The position numbers and the translations under genes were made by a program. Under the pieces are notes generated by a model. The model was not told the origin of the DNA. It did no database searches and was given only the letters and a program-made list of their open reading frames with translations. From Bacillota bacterium (GTDB lineage: Bacteria; Bacillota; Clostridia; Acetivibrionales; DSM-1351), in NCBI GenBank assembly GCA_023398105.1, contig JAEWST010000103.1:1-64000 (forward strand): a stretch of DNA of 64,000 nt, given 5' to 3'. Positions 9,061 to 16,592 of this stretch are shown one piece after another (positions within the stretch are counted from its first letter, which is position 1; each line of letters begins with the position of its first letter).

Positions 9061-9351
9061 ATCAACTTTCGCACATAAAAATCCATTGGTGCGGTAGCGT
9101 TATCAATGGTTTGTTGCCAAAATAATTGCTAGAATTAGTAAGGGTTCGTCTCAGTATTTTTGCCGTCGCACACATTCACTATCCATGGTTCAAAGTGTGC
9201 TAAAACCGACATCGTGTCGGTTTTTCGGCAAAAACGCTTTGACGCACCAACTAATTTATGCAATTTTTTCTAACCCAGCTTTCCATTGATAATGCTACCA
9301 CACCTGATATTAATAAGCTTTAAGCAGTATATTTAACTGCGAAAGTTGATT
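9060..9351. repeat. Repeat A1: full-length palindromic element with structured core
   Basis: It starts at the hydrolase stop codon. Outer arms AATCAACTTTCGCA (9060-9073) and TGCGAAAGTTGATT (9338-9351) are perfect inverted repeats, and longer imperfect arms follow (9086-9141 against 9252-9308). The core holds three nested or adjacent stems: TTTTTGCCG/CGGCAAAAA (9157-9165/9226-9234), GCACAC/GTGTGC (9168-9173/9195-9200) and AAAACCGACA/TGTCGGTTTT (9202-9211/9215-9224). There is no ORF inside. It could be a non-autonomous (MITE-like) element or a structured RNA. Related copies are listed separately. Confidence 0.8.
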
Positions 9352-9374
9352 AAGTAATTGAAATTATTTAATTA

Positions 9375-9437
9375 AATAAAACCTGTATTAGTAGAATAGA
9401 TTTATAAGAATCAATTTTACTAATACAGGTTTTATTA
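9375..9437. terminator. Bidirectional terminator between converging hydrolase genes
   Basis: AATAAAACCTGTATTAGTA pairs perfectly with TACTAATACAGGTTTTATT. A-run and T-run flank it, so it can serve both the plus-strand gene ending at 9060 and the minus-strand gene ending at 9546. Confidence 0.88.
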
Positions 9438-9545
9438 TTTTGTTTGTTATCAATTTAATAAATATGGGAAATAAGAATAATTTGATAAGCTTATCATGAG
9501 TTTATAGTATAATTATCTTGTGTTTGTATATAGAATAAGCTTGGT

Positions 9546-10439
9546 TTATGCGGCGATAGTAGTTTTTTCTTCGGTTGCTGCGACTGTAGCAACTTGTAAT
9601 GAGTTTATATGTTCAATAACCATTTGATTAAACTCTGCTGCTTTTTGGAATATAAATACATGTCCTGCACCTTTAATAACTCTAAATTTAGAGTTTGTAA
9701 ATTTTTCTTTGAGTTCCAGAGAATCGTCATAGAAACAGAAATCCTGATTTCCAACAACTATAAGTGAAGGGATATCGTATTTGCCTAAGCATTTAAAATG
9801 ATCTCCTTGTACAACCACTTTCCACCATTTTCTAAACTCAGAACTGCTGATTTTACGAGTCTCTTGAAGGAAGAACTTTCTTGACTTTTCATGTGCTTTT
9901 CCTGGAAGCATCATATGTCCCATTAATTTTAAGTAAGTACCTGTTGGGAAAAGCTTTAAAAATATTTTGTCTGCGAAACTATTTACAAACTTTGTTAGGT
10001 AGTTTGTTTTGCATATTGGGCTAGCAAATACACATGAAATTATTCTTTCTGGGAATAATTCGCAAAAGTATTGTTGAACAATAGTACCTAAAGAAAGTCC
10101 GCACAAATGTGCCTTTTCTATTCCGAGCTGATCCATAAGCAATCTTATATGATTTGCCATGATACATACGTTGTATTTTTGAAAATCTTCAAGTGCAGTT
10201 GAATTTCCGTGACCTACTAAATCAACATTAAGTACTCTGAAATGTTCATTAAAATCTTGCATTTGGTTTTTCCAGCATCTTGTAGAGCCGGATATACCAT
10301 GAATTAATACTAACCAATCACCATTACGATTTCCTGAAATCTCATAATAAATTTGCTGGTCTTTTATATCTGCATAGCCTTCTACTGTTTTTTGCACAGA
10401 ATCTTCAATTACTTCATACTTATGCAAATTTTTAACCAT
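9546..10439 (-). CDS. Alpha/beta hydrolase, haloperoxidase/lactonase-like fold
   Basis: Cytosolic alpha/beta hydrolase of 297 residues, unrelated in detail to the esterase at 8137. The minus-strand start follows AGGAGGAG. Visible motifs are the oxyanion strand LVLIHGISGS (about 43-52), the nucleophile elbow LCGLSLGT (about 112-119, Ser in G-x-S-x-G), an acid in VVGNQDF and the catalytic His in GAGHVFIF near the C-terminus. A cap of basic helices lies between. The last 15 or so residues are an Ala/Thr/Glu-rich tail. It stands alone on the minus strand, divergent from pgk. The substrate cannot be inferred. Confidence 0.85.
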   Translation of the reverse strand: MVKNLHKYEVIEDSVQKTVEGYADIKDQQIYYEISGNRNGDWLVLIHGISGSTRCWKNQMQDFNEHFRVLNVDLVGHGNSTALEDFQKYNVCIMANHIRLLMDQLGIEKAHLCGLSLGTIVQQYFCELFPERIISCVFASPICKTNYLTKFVNSFADKIFLKLFPTGTYLKLMGHMMLPGKAHEKSRKFFLQETRKISSSEFRKWWKVVVQGDHFKCLGKYDIPSLIVVGNQDFCFYDDSLELKEKFTNSKFRVIKGAGHVFIFQKAAEFNQMVIEHINSLQVATVAATEEKTTIAA

Positions 10440-10824
10440 TTTAAACTCCTCCTCTATAATTTTGTAAAAGTAGATAATAATAACATTTATTTCTTAAATT
10501 ACATAGTAAATAAATGTTTTTTATTCTTTTAATTTCATATCATAGTTTTATTATACAACAAATAAAAAAATAGTCAATAATAAAAAAGACAAAAATTATA
10601 AATATATGCTAAAAAAAATACAAAAACGACAAAATATAACTAATTACAAGCTGCTATTTCTAAAATAATGCATTATATAGAGAGTATTTTGCATGCTTTT
10701 AAAATAATAAATGTAGAGAAAGGAATGAGTATTTTTGATGTCTATAACAATTCACAACAATTCTGCTATAATATCATCCCAGTAACATGTTTTTTGAGTT
10801 TTTTGTTAATTTACTCACAAACTA
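10440..10824. other. AT-rich divergent intergenic region
   Basis: Between the minus-strand hydrolase and the pgk promoter, with long A/T runs and no ORF or repeat family member recognised. It must hold the minus-strand hydrolase promoter, but no clear hexamer pair was identified. Confidence 0.4.
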
Positions 10825-10853
10825 TTGAAATAACTTAGAAAAAGAGGTAAAAT
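10825..10853 (+). promoter_or_regulatory. Candidate sigma-A promoter for pgk
   Basis: TTGAAA, 17 bases, TAAAAT. This would give a leader of about 100 bases to the pgk start. The hexamers and spacing are seen; activity is inferred. Confidence 0.6.
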
Positions 10854-10959
10854 TACTTTGGTTATTTCGGTAGAGATGTGGATAATATATCAATATTAAA
10901 TACATTTTTCTAAATTTAGAATCAATTAAATAAATAAAACATATAGGAGCGTGAAGTTA

Positions 10960-12144
10960 ATGAATAAGAAGACAATAGAAGACATTGATGTTGCAGGTAA
11001 AAAGGTAATAGTTAGAGTTGACTTTAATGTACCATTGGATGCAAATGGAAAAATTACAGACGATAAGAGAATTGTTGGTGCACTTCCTACTATCAAATAT
11101 CTTGTTGACAAGGGAGCAAAAACCATACTTGTTTCACATTTAGGAAGACCAAAGGACGGTTTTGAAGATAAATTTAGCATGAAGCCTACAGCAGTTAGAC
11201 TAGGCGAGTTGCTTGGTAAAAATGTTGTTATGGCAAAAGATGTTATAGGTGAAGACGCTAAAGCTAAAGCAGCAGCTTTACAATCAGGCGAAGTACTTAT
11301 GCTTGAAAATGTTAGATTCCATAAAGAAGAAACTAAGAATAACGCTGATTTTGCAAAAGAGCTAGCTAGCATGGCTGAAATATTTGTAAATGATGCATTT
11401 GGTACAGCTCACAGAGCTCACGCTTCTACTGCAGGATTGGCTGATTATTTACCAGCAGTTTGTGGATTCCTTATAAAGAAAGAAATTGAAATAATGGGTA
11501 AAGCTTTAGCAAATCCAGCAAGACCTTTTGTTGCTATATTAGGTGGTGCAAAGGTTTCTGACAAAATTGCAGTTATTGAAAACTTAATTGATAAAGTTGA
11601 TACATTAATAGTTGGCGGTGGTATGGCTTACACTTTCCTAAAAGCTAAAGGATATAACATCGGAACTTCCATCTGTGAAGAGGATAAGGTAGAGTTGGCA
11701 AAGAGCCTTATGGAAAAAGCTGCAGCAAAGGGCGTTGATTTATTGCTTCCAGTGGACAATGCAATTGCTAAAGAATTTAATAACGATTCCGAAAAGAAGA
11801 TTGTTGCATCAGATTCAATGCCAGATGGCTGGATGGGAATGGACATAGGAGCTGATACTATAGAAAAGTTTGCTGGCGTTATCAAAAATGCAAAGACAGT
11901 TATTTGGAATGGTCCTATGGGAGTATTTGAATTTTCTAACTTTGCAACAGGAACAAAAGAAGTTGCTAAAGCACTTGCTGAGTCAGGTTCGATTTCTATA
12001 GTTGGTGGTGGAGATTCTGCAGCAGCAGTTGAGCAATTAGGCTTTGCAGATAAGATTACACATATTTCAACAGGTGGCGGAGCTTCATTGGAATACTTAG
12101 AAGGAAAAGTTCTTCCAGGTATAGATGTTCTTATGAATAAATAG
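10960..12144 (+). CDS. pgk: Phosphoglycerate kinase
   Basis: Transfers phosphate from 1,3-bisphosphoglycerate to ADP, the first ATP-yielding step of glycolysis. The ATG at 10960 is 10 bases after AGGAG (10945-10949); an in-frame GTG at 10951 would overlap that site. The 394 residues are the family norm. Seen: RVDFNVPLD near the N-terminus (substrate arginine), SHLGRPKDG, VNDAFGTAHRAHAS, LGGAKVSDKI and the nucleotide-binding WNGPMGVFE and STGGGASLE near the end. It is the first gene of the pgk-tpiA-gpmI-eno run. Separation from gap by about 10 kb of other genes is unusual for this cluster. Confidence 0.98.
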   Translation: MNKKTIEDIDVAGKKVIVRVDFNVPLDANGKITDDKRIVGALPTIKYLVDKGAKTILVSHLGRPKDGFEDKFSMKPTAVRLGELLGKNVVMAKDVIGEDAKAKAAALQSGEVLMLENVRFHKEETKNNADFAKELASMAEIFVNDAFGTAHRAHASTAGLADYLPAVCGFLIKKEIEIMGKALANPARPFVAILGGAKVSDKIAVIENLIDKVDTLIVGGGMAYTFLKAKGYNIGTSICEEDKVELAKSLMEKAAAKGVDLLLPVDNAIAKEFNNDSEKKIVASDSMPDGWMGMDIGADTIEKFAGVIKNAKTVIWNGPMGVFEFSNFATGTKEVAKALAESGSISIVGGGDSAAAVEQLGFADKITHISTGGGASLEYLEGKVLPGIDVLMNK

Positions 12145-12199
12145 TTTAGAATTATATTGACATAGTTTTATTATGCGTAAATAAATTATTTATAAACAA

Positions 12200-12273
12200 A
12201 CAGCACTAATGTGGATGGAGCTATAAAAGTTAGCCTGTTCTGTGCTATGCAGAAGCATTCCACGTAGTGTTGT
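12200..12273 (+). promoter_or_regulatory. Long hairpin in the pgk-tpiA spacer
   Basis: ACAGCACTAATGTGGA at 12200-12215 pairs with TCCACGTAGTGTTGT at 12259-12273 (about 15 pairs with one bulge). The enclosed 43 bases contain a smaller ATGC...GCAT hairpin. No T-run follows directly, so it is not a simple terminator. It lies just before the Shine-Dalgarno hairpin of tpiA. Confidence 0.45.
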
Positions 12274-12278
12274 ATCAA

Positions 12279-12312
12279 ATTTTTGTGCCCCAATAGGGCG
12301 TTGGAGGATAAT
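12279..12312 (+). promoter_or_regulatory. Hairpin placed on the tpiA ribosome binding site (shared with fabV)
   Basis: A T-run, GCCCC-AATA-GGGC, then GTTGGAGGATAAT immediately before the ATG. It matches the block at 1144-1181 in sequence, hairpin position and distance to the start. The hairpin sits 3 bases upstream of GGAGG (12303-12307). Confidence 0.5.
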
Positions 12313-13065
12313 ATGAGTAAAAGAAGAACTATTGCAGCAGGTAACTGGAAAATGAATAAAACTGCTTCAGAAGCAGTTGAATTTGTAAATGCATTAAAAG
12401 CAAATGTTGCAGATACTGCATCAGAGGTAGTTGTTGGAGTTCCATTTGTATGCTTGCCTGGTGTTGTTGCAGCAGTAAAGGGAACAAATATTAAAGTTGC
12501 AGCACAGAATATGCACTGGGAAGAAAATGGAGCTTTTACTGGTGAAGTTTCTGGTCCAATGCTTGCAGATTTAGGTGTTGACTATGTTATAATCGGACAC
12601 TCCGAGAGAAGAGAATACTTTGCTGAGACAAATGAAACAGTTAATAAAAAAGCACATGCTGTACTTAAATATGGAATGACTCCTATCATCTGCTGTGGTG
12701 AGACATTAACACAAAGAGAACAAGGTGTTACTGCTGACCATGTAAGATATCAGATAAAGGTTGCTTTACTTGGTCTTACAGCTGAACAGGTTAAGCAGGT
12801 TGTAATAGCATATGAGCCAATTTGGGCTATTGGAACAGGCAAGACTGCTACTAACGAACAGGCAAATGAAGTTTGTGCAATTATCAGAAATACTATAAAA
12901 GAGCTTTACGGAGAAGATGTTTCAAACGCTACTAGAATTCAGTATGGCGGAAGTGTTAATGCTAAAAATGCTGCTGATTTATTCGCTATGTCAGATATAG
13001 ATGGTGGACTAGTTGGTGGAGCAAGTCTTAAGGTAGACGATTTCACAGTTATTGCTAAAGCATAA
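12313..13065 (+). CDS. tpiA: Triosephosphate isomerase
   Basis: Interconverts dihydroxyacetone phosphate and glyceraldehyde-3-phosphate. The ATG at 12313 follows GGAGG by 5 bases; the frame is open upstream to 12283 but runs through the leader hairpin. The length is 250 residues, as usual. Catalytic motifs are present: GNWKMN with Lys (about residues 11-16), the electrophilic His in IIGHSERREYF (about 94-104), the Glu in AYEPIWAIGTGK (about 166-177) and the phosphate loop GGSVNAKNA near the C-terminus. It lies between pgk and gpmI in the glycolytic run. Confidence 0.98.
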   Translation: MSKRRTIAAGNWKMNKTASEAVEFVNALKANVADTASEVVVGVPFVCLPGVVAAVKGTNIKVAAQNMHWEENGAFTGEVSGPMLADLGVDYVIIGHSERREYFAETNETVNKKAHAVLKYGMTPIICCGETLTQREQGVTADHVRYQIKVALLGLTAEQVKQVVIAYEPIWAIGTGKTATNEQANEVCAIIRNTIKELYGEDVSNATRIQYGGSVNAKNAADLFAMSDIDGGLVGGASLKVDDFTVIAKA

Positions 13066-13155
13066 TTAAAACAATAATTTCTGAGATGTTTATTGTTATG
13101 AGAATATTTTTAAATAAAGGTTCTAATAGGTTTAAATAAATAGTCGAGAAATGCT

Positions 13156-13200
13156 AAAGTTTACTTAAGCAATATATTCACCTGCGAAGTTTGAGTTGTA
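13156..13200. repeat. Repeat A8: end fragment of family A
   Basis: TTAAGCAATATATTCACCTG followed by CGAAGTTTGAGTTGT resembles the right end of element A1 (9319-9351: TTTAAGCAGTATATTTAACT then GCGAAAGTTGATT). It lies 3' of tpiA. Only one end is present. Confidence 0.5.
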
Positions 13201-13220
13201 AAAATTAAATTATGAATATT

Positions 13221-13250
13221 TTGACCCTCCGGTAGGTTCTGGGGGGTCAA
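13221..13250 (+). promoter_or_regulatory. Perfect GC-rich hairpin in the gpmI leader
   Basis: TTGACCCTCC pairs with GGGGGGTCAA (10 pairs, one G-U) around a 10-base loop. It stands out in AT-rich sequence. It is not followed by a T-run, so a processing, stability or attenuation role fits better than termination. The gpmI start is about 80 bases downstream. Confidence 0.5.
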
Positions 13251-13330
13251 CTTGTATAAACTGCAAGTCTGTTTGTAGGCTTTATAGGATTTACAGGACA
13301 TATAATGTCAAATATGAAGGAGAAAACTAT

Positions 13331-14866
13331 ATGGAAAAGAAATTAGTAACATTAATGATTCTTGATGGCTTCGGAAACAACCCCAAAGTAGAAGGAAATG
13401 CAATTAATGCAGCAAATAAGCCGAATCTAGATAGCTATATGACAAAATATCCTAACACTATAGTTCGCACAAGTGGTATGGATGTAGGTCTTCCAGCTGG
13501 ACAGATGGGAAATTCAGAAGTAGGACACACAAATATTGGTGCTGGCAGAATAGTTTATCAGGAACTAACAAGAATAACTAAGTCAATTTTAGATGGCGAT
13601 TTCTTTGAAAAGGAAGAATTCTTAAAGGCAGTTGAGAATTGTAAAGAAAATAATTCAAAGCTTCACTTATTCGGACTTTTATCAGATGGTGGCGTACACA
13701 GTCATAATACTCATTTATATGCATTAGTGGAAATGGCAAAAAGAAATGGTCTTAAGGATGTATTTATACACTGCTTTTTTGACGGCAGAGATGTTCCGCC
13801 CGATAGCTCTAAGACATTTACAGAAGAGTTGGAAGCTAAGCTTTCAGAAATAGGTGTTGGAAAGATTGCATCTGTAATGGGTAGATATTATTCTATGGAT
13901 AGAGATAACCGTTGGGAAAGAGTACAGCTTGCTTATGACGCTATGGTTAATGGGATAGGATTAACTGCAAATTCAGCTGTAGAGGCTGTAGAAGCGTCTT
14001 TTGCTCGTGAGGAATATGACGAGTTTGTTAAGCCAACTGTTATAACAAAGGCTGGAAAGCCTGTTTCTACAATTAGTGCAAATGATTCGGTTATTTTCTT
14101 TAATTTCAGACCTGATAGAGCAAGGGAAATAACAAGAACTTTTGTGGATCCTGAATTTAAAGGTTTTGAAAGAGCAAAGGGTTTATTTCCACTTTGTTTT
14201 ATCTGTATGACACAGTATGATAAATCAATGCCAAATGTAGCTGTTGCATTTAAGCCACAGACTTTGGATAATACTTTTGGAGAGTATATCAGCAGACTTG
14301 GCTATAGACAGTTACGTATTGCTGAAACAGAGAAATATGCACATGTAACCTTCTTCTTTAATGGCGGTGTTGAAGCTCAGTATGAAGGTGAAGATAGAGC
14401 ACTTATTCCTTCACCAAAGGTTGCTACTTATGACTTAAAGCCTGACATGAGTGCTTATGAGGTTGCTGAAGAGGCTGTTAAAAGGATAGACTCAAAGCAA
14501 TATGATGTAATTATACTTAACTTTGCAAACTGTGATATGGTTGGTCATACTGGTGTATTTGATGCAGCCAAGGCAGCTGTAGAGGCTGTGGATGAGTGTG
14601 TAGGTAAGGTTGTTGATGCAGTTACTGCTCAGGGCGGTGTGGTTCTAATAACAGCTGACCATGGAAATGCAGAGCAAATGCTAGACTACGATAATGGTGG
14701 AGCATTTACTGCACATACTACAAATGTAGTACCATTGATTGGAATAGGTTTAGGTGATGCTAAGCTAAAAGAAGGTAAGCTAGCAGATTTGACACCAACA
14801 ATATTGGATATAATGGGTGTAGAAAAGCCAGCAGAAATGACAGGAGCATCATTATTAGTAAAGTAA
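13331..14866 (+). CDS. gpmI: 2,3-bisphosphoglycerate-independent phosphoglycerate mutase
   Basis: Converts 3-phosphoglycerate to 2-phosphoglycerate through a phosphoserine intermediate, using two Mn2+. The 511-residue length is standard. Motifs: N-terminal metal motif LMILDGFG, the catalytic Ser in GNSEVGHTNIGAGR (about residues 61-74), HIHCFFDGRD-type substrate residues, GRYYSMDRDNRW, and metal ligands in NFANCDMVGHTG and TADHGNAE. The start follows AAGGAG. It is part of the glycolytic run. The following two genes are not glycolytic, and eno comes only after them. Confidence 0.97.
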   Translation: MEKKLVTLMILDGFGNNPKVEGNAINAANKPNLDSYMTKYPNTIVRTSGMDVGLPAGQMGNSEVGHTNIGAGRIVYQELTRITKSILDGDFFEKEEFLKAVENCKENNSKLHLFGLLSDGGVHSHNTHLYALVEMAKRNGLKDVFIHCFFDGRDVPPDSSKTFTEELEAKLSEIGVGKIASVMGRYYSMDRDNRWERVQLAYDAMVNGIGLTANSAVEAVEASFAREEYDEFVKPTVITKAGKPVSTISANDSVIFFNFRPDRAREITRTFVDPEFKGFERAKGLFPLCFICMTQYDKSMPNVAVAFKPQTLDNTFGEYISRLGYRQLRIAETEKYAHVTFFFNGGVEAQYEGEDRALIPSPKVATYDLKPDMSAYEVAEEAVKRIDSKQYDVIILNFANCDMVGHTGVFDAAKAAVEAVDECVGKVVDAVTAQGGVVLITADHGNAEQMLDYDNGGAFTAHTTNVVPLIGIGLGDAKLKEGKLADLTPTILDIMGVEKPAEMTGASLLVK

Positions 14867-14966
14867 CACAAGGTTCCATTGGAAAGTTGAGTGATAGAGT
14901 GACAATACTTAATAGCAGGGAACATTAATTTTTCCAGTTTAAAAATGTAGTTAAATGGCGTTGAAC

Positions 14967-15000
14967 GATATTCTATTGAAAGATAGGATATCGTTTTTTA
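14967..15000 (+). terminator. Terminator after gpmI
   Basis: AACGATAT...CTAT-loop-ATAG...ATATCGTT followed by TTTTT. It nearly copies the galK terminator arms. It separates gpmI from the next two genes. Confidence 0.82.
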
Positions 15001-15069
15001 TTTCCTCAAAAAAGGATATAATATACATATATAGAAATAAGTAGTATTAGATTAAAGGAGGATATTGAA

Positions 15070-16146
15070 ATGCAAAAACCTTCGAGATTTATTCTACGAT
15101 TAAAAAAATTATCCAGCAAAAATAAGAGACTTGGGAATTTTATTTTCTGTATTTATACCATTTTTAAGTCTTCATACGTTAGAACTTTAGTGAATTTCGT
15201 ATTTACTACTGTTTTTACAATTCAAATGAAATTAGCTGATTTTGATACATATAAAATAAATCAACAGGAATTTTTTCAAGATAAATGGCATATACTAATA
15301 ACATGTGTATTTATTGTGCTATATAATTGGATAACAATTTTAATAGATAGTTATCAGAAATATCAGCAACAATTAATTAAATGTGTAAAGGAAATTGTTA
15401 ATAGAGAAACAGTAATAAATGATACTATAGGCAAAAAAATTTATGAAATAACAAAATGCATTTCTATGAAATCAAGCTCTATTCCAATGAAATCTGATTT
15501 CTTAAATTTCAGCTATCAAGATGTTGCGGCACTTGTATGTCACAATATTTATGATGCAATAAAAGCTGCTACAGATAAAGATTCTCATCAAGTTTCATTG
15601 ATGCAGCGGTTTAAAGAGAAAAGAACAGGGGTAGAATATATAAAGATGATAAGTTATGGAAATGCAAATCAAATAACACCAAGTTTATTTGATAGGCATT
15701 TTTGTCTAAATGAGGATCAGAAATATTTTCAAGTAAAAATATTTATTGAAAATCATAATAATATTTTTATTTTAAAAAGTGCTGAAGAGATTATAAAACA
15801 ATTGGTATATGGTAAAAGGTCAAATGAAAATGAAATTGTACAGTACATAGCAATTCCTGTTATGTGTGAAAATGAAGGGATTGTATCACTATTGCAAATA
15901 GAAATAAAAGAGAATATGCTGATTGGAAGGACAAAGGAAGAAATAAGGGAATTTGTCAAGCCGTTTATGGCATACATACATCTACTGACAGTGAGTTACT
16001 ATCAAGAGCAATTATTTAAGGTAATAGCTAAAAAGTTTGATATCTTAAAAAAAAGTAAGGAAAAAAGAAAAAGCTTTATAGAAGGGATGGGCAAATATGA
16101 ACAACATTATGGGGAAACTAATACTTATATCGCCCCAAAAGATTAA
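15070..16146 (+). CDS. Membrane-anchored protein of unknown function (two TM helices, possible GAF-like cytoplasmic part)
   Basis: Not recognised. The 358-residue protein begins after a strong AAAGGAGG. A basic N-terminus is followed by hydrophobic segments at about residues 36-53 and 74-93. A soluble alpha/beta region of about 230 residues follows, whose pattern of short strands (IQYIAIPVMCENEGIVSLLQIEI) resembles a GAF-type sensory fold. No kinase, cyclase or DNA-binding motif is seen. It lies between the gpmI terminator and the eno leader, so it splits the usual gpmI-eno pair. The final 50 bases overlap the next small gene, which suggests translational coupling. A sensory role is only an inference. 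Confidence 0.7.
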   Translation: MQKPSRFILRLKKLSSKNKRLGNFIFCIYTIFKSSYVRTLVNFVFTTVFTIQMKLADFDTYKINQQEFFQDKWHILITCVFIVLYNWITILIDSYQKYQQQLIKCVKEIVNRETVINDTIGKKIYEITKCISMKSSSIPMKSDFLNFSYQDVAALVCHNIYDAIKAATDKDSHQVSLMQRFKEKRTGVEYIKMISYGNANQITPSLFDRHFCLNEDQKYFQVKIFIENHNNIFILKSAEEIIKQLVYGKRSNENEIVQYIAIPVMCENEGIVSLLQIEIKENMLIGRTKEEIREFVKPFMAYIHLLTVSYYQEQLFKVIAKKFDILKKSKEKRKSFIEGMGKYEQHYGETNTYIAPKD

Positions 16147-16297
16147 CGATTTTGAATATACTGAATTAAACTTTATACCTGAAGATACCGATTTTATTCA
16201 AGATCATAAGACATTTGAGAACCGAAGGCAACACTTAATAGATGAATTTGAGAAAGAACTGCGAAAATTCAGAAACAACTCTATGAAGGTTATATAA
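16097..16297 (+). CDS. Small protein of unknown function overlapping the preceding gene
   Basis: A 66-residue charged protein (for example FENRRQHLIDEFEKELRKF). It starts inside the 3' end of the gene at 15070 in another frame, with an AAGGGATGGG-type ribosome binding site. The C-terminal half is predicted as one amphipathic helix. A terminator follows directly, so the overlapping pair forms one unit. Support is coding-like composition, a ribosome binding site and the tight overlap; there is no recognised family. It could be chance. Confidence 0.5.
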   Translation: MNNIMGKLILISPQKINDFEYTELNFIPEDTDFIQDHKTFENRRQHLIDEFEKELRKFRNNSMKVI

Positions 16298-16312
16298 GTT
16301 CAAAAAACTCTT

Positions 16313-16345
16313 AGGCTCTCAGAAGTATCTGTAGAGCCTTTTTAT
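16313..16345 (+). terminator. Terminator after the unknown gene pair
   Basis: AGGCTCT pairs with AGAGCCT around a 13-base loop, followed by TTTTAT. Confidence 0.8.
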
Positions 16346-16592
16346 ATAAATCATATATTCTGATAATATATGTAAATATTAGTATGTAATTTATGAAATG
16401 GTATATAATATATATGAGTTTGAAACCATCTGGAAATAACATGTTCAGAAAAGTTAAAGATTTATGTGAGTTTATTTGTAAATGTGGTATAACATAATAA
16501 TTAAAAAGATTAAGAAACTAAAAAGGGTATATTTACAATTTCATAATTGTAATGATATTCTAATTATGAAAAACATTTGAAGGGAGAAACAT

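Noticed and set aside
9060..9351. Family A elements as CRISPR repeats or an insertion sequence
   Set aside because: Copies are single and palindromic, not regularly spaced, and carry no transposase frame.
10926..11372. 148-codon minus-strand frame over the start of pgk
   Set aside because: Antisense to conserved Pgk motifs; composition is a reflection of the sense codons.
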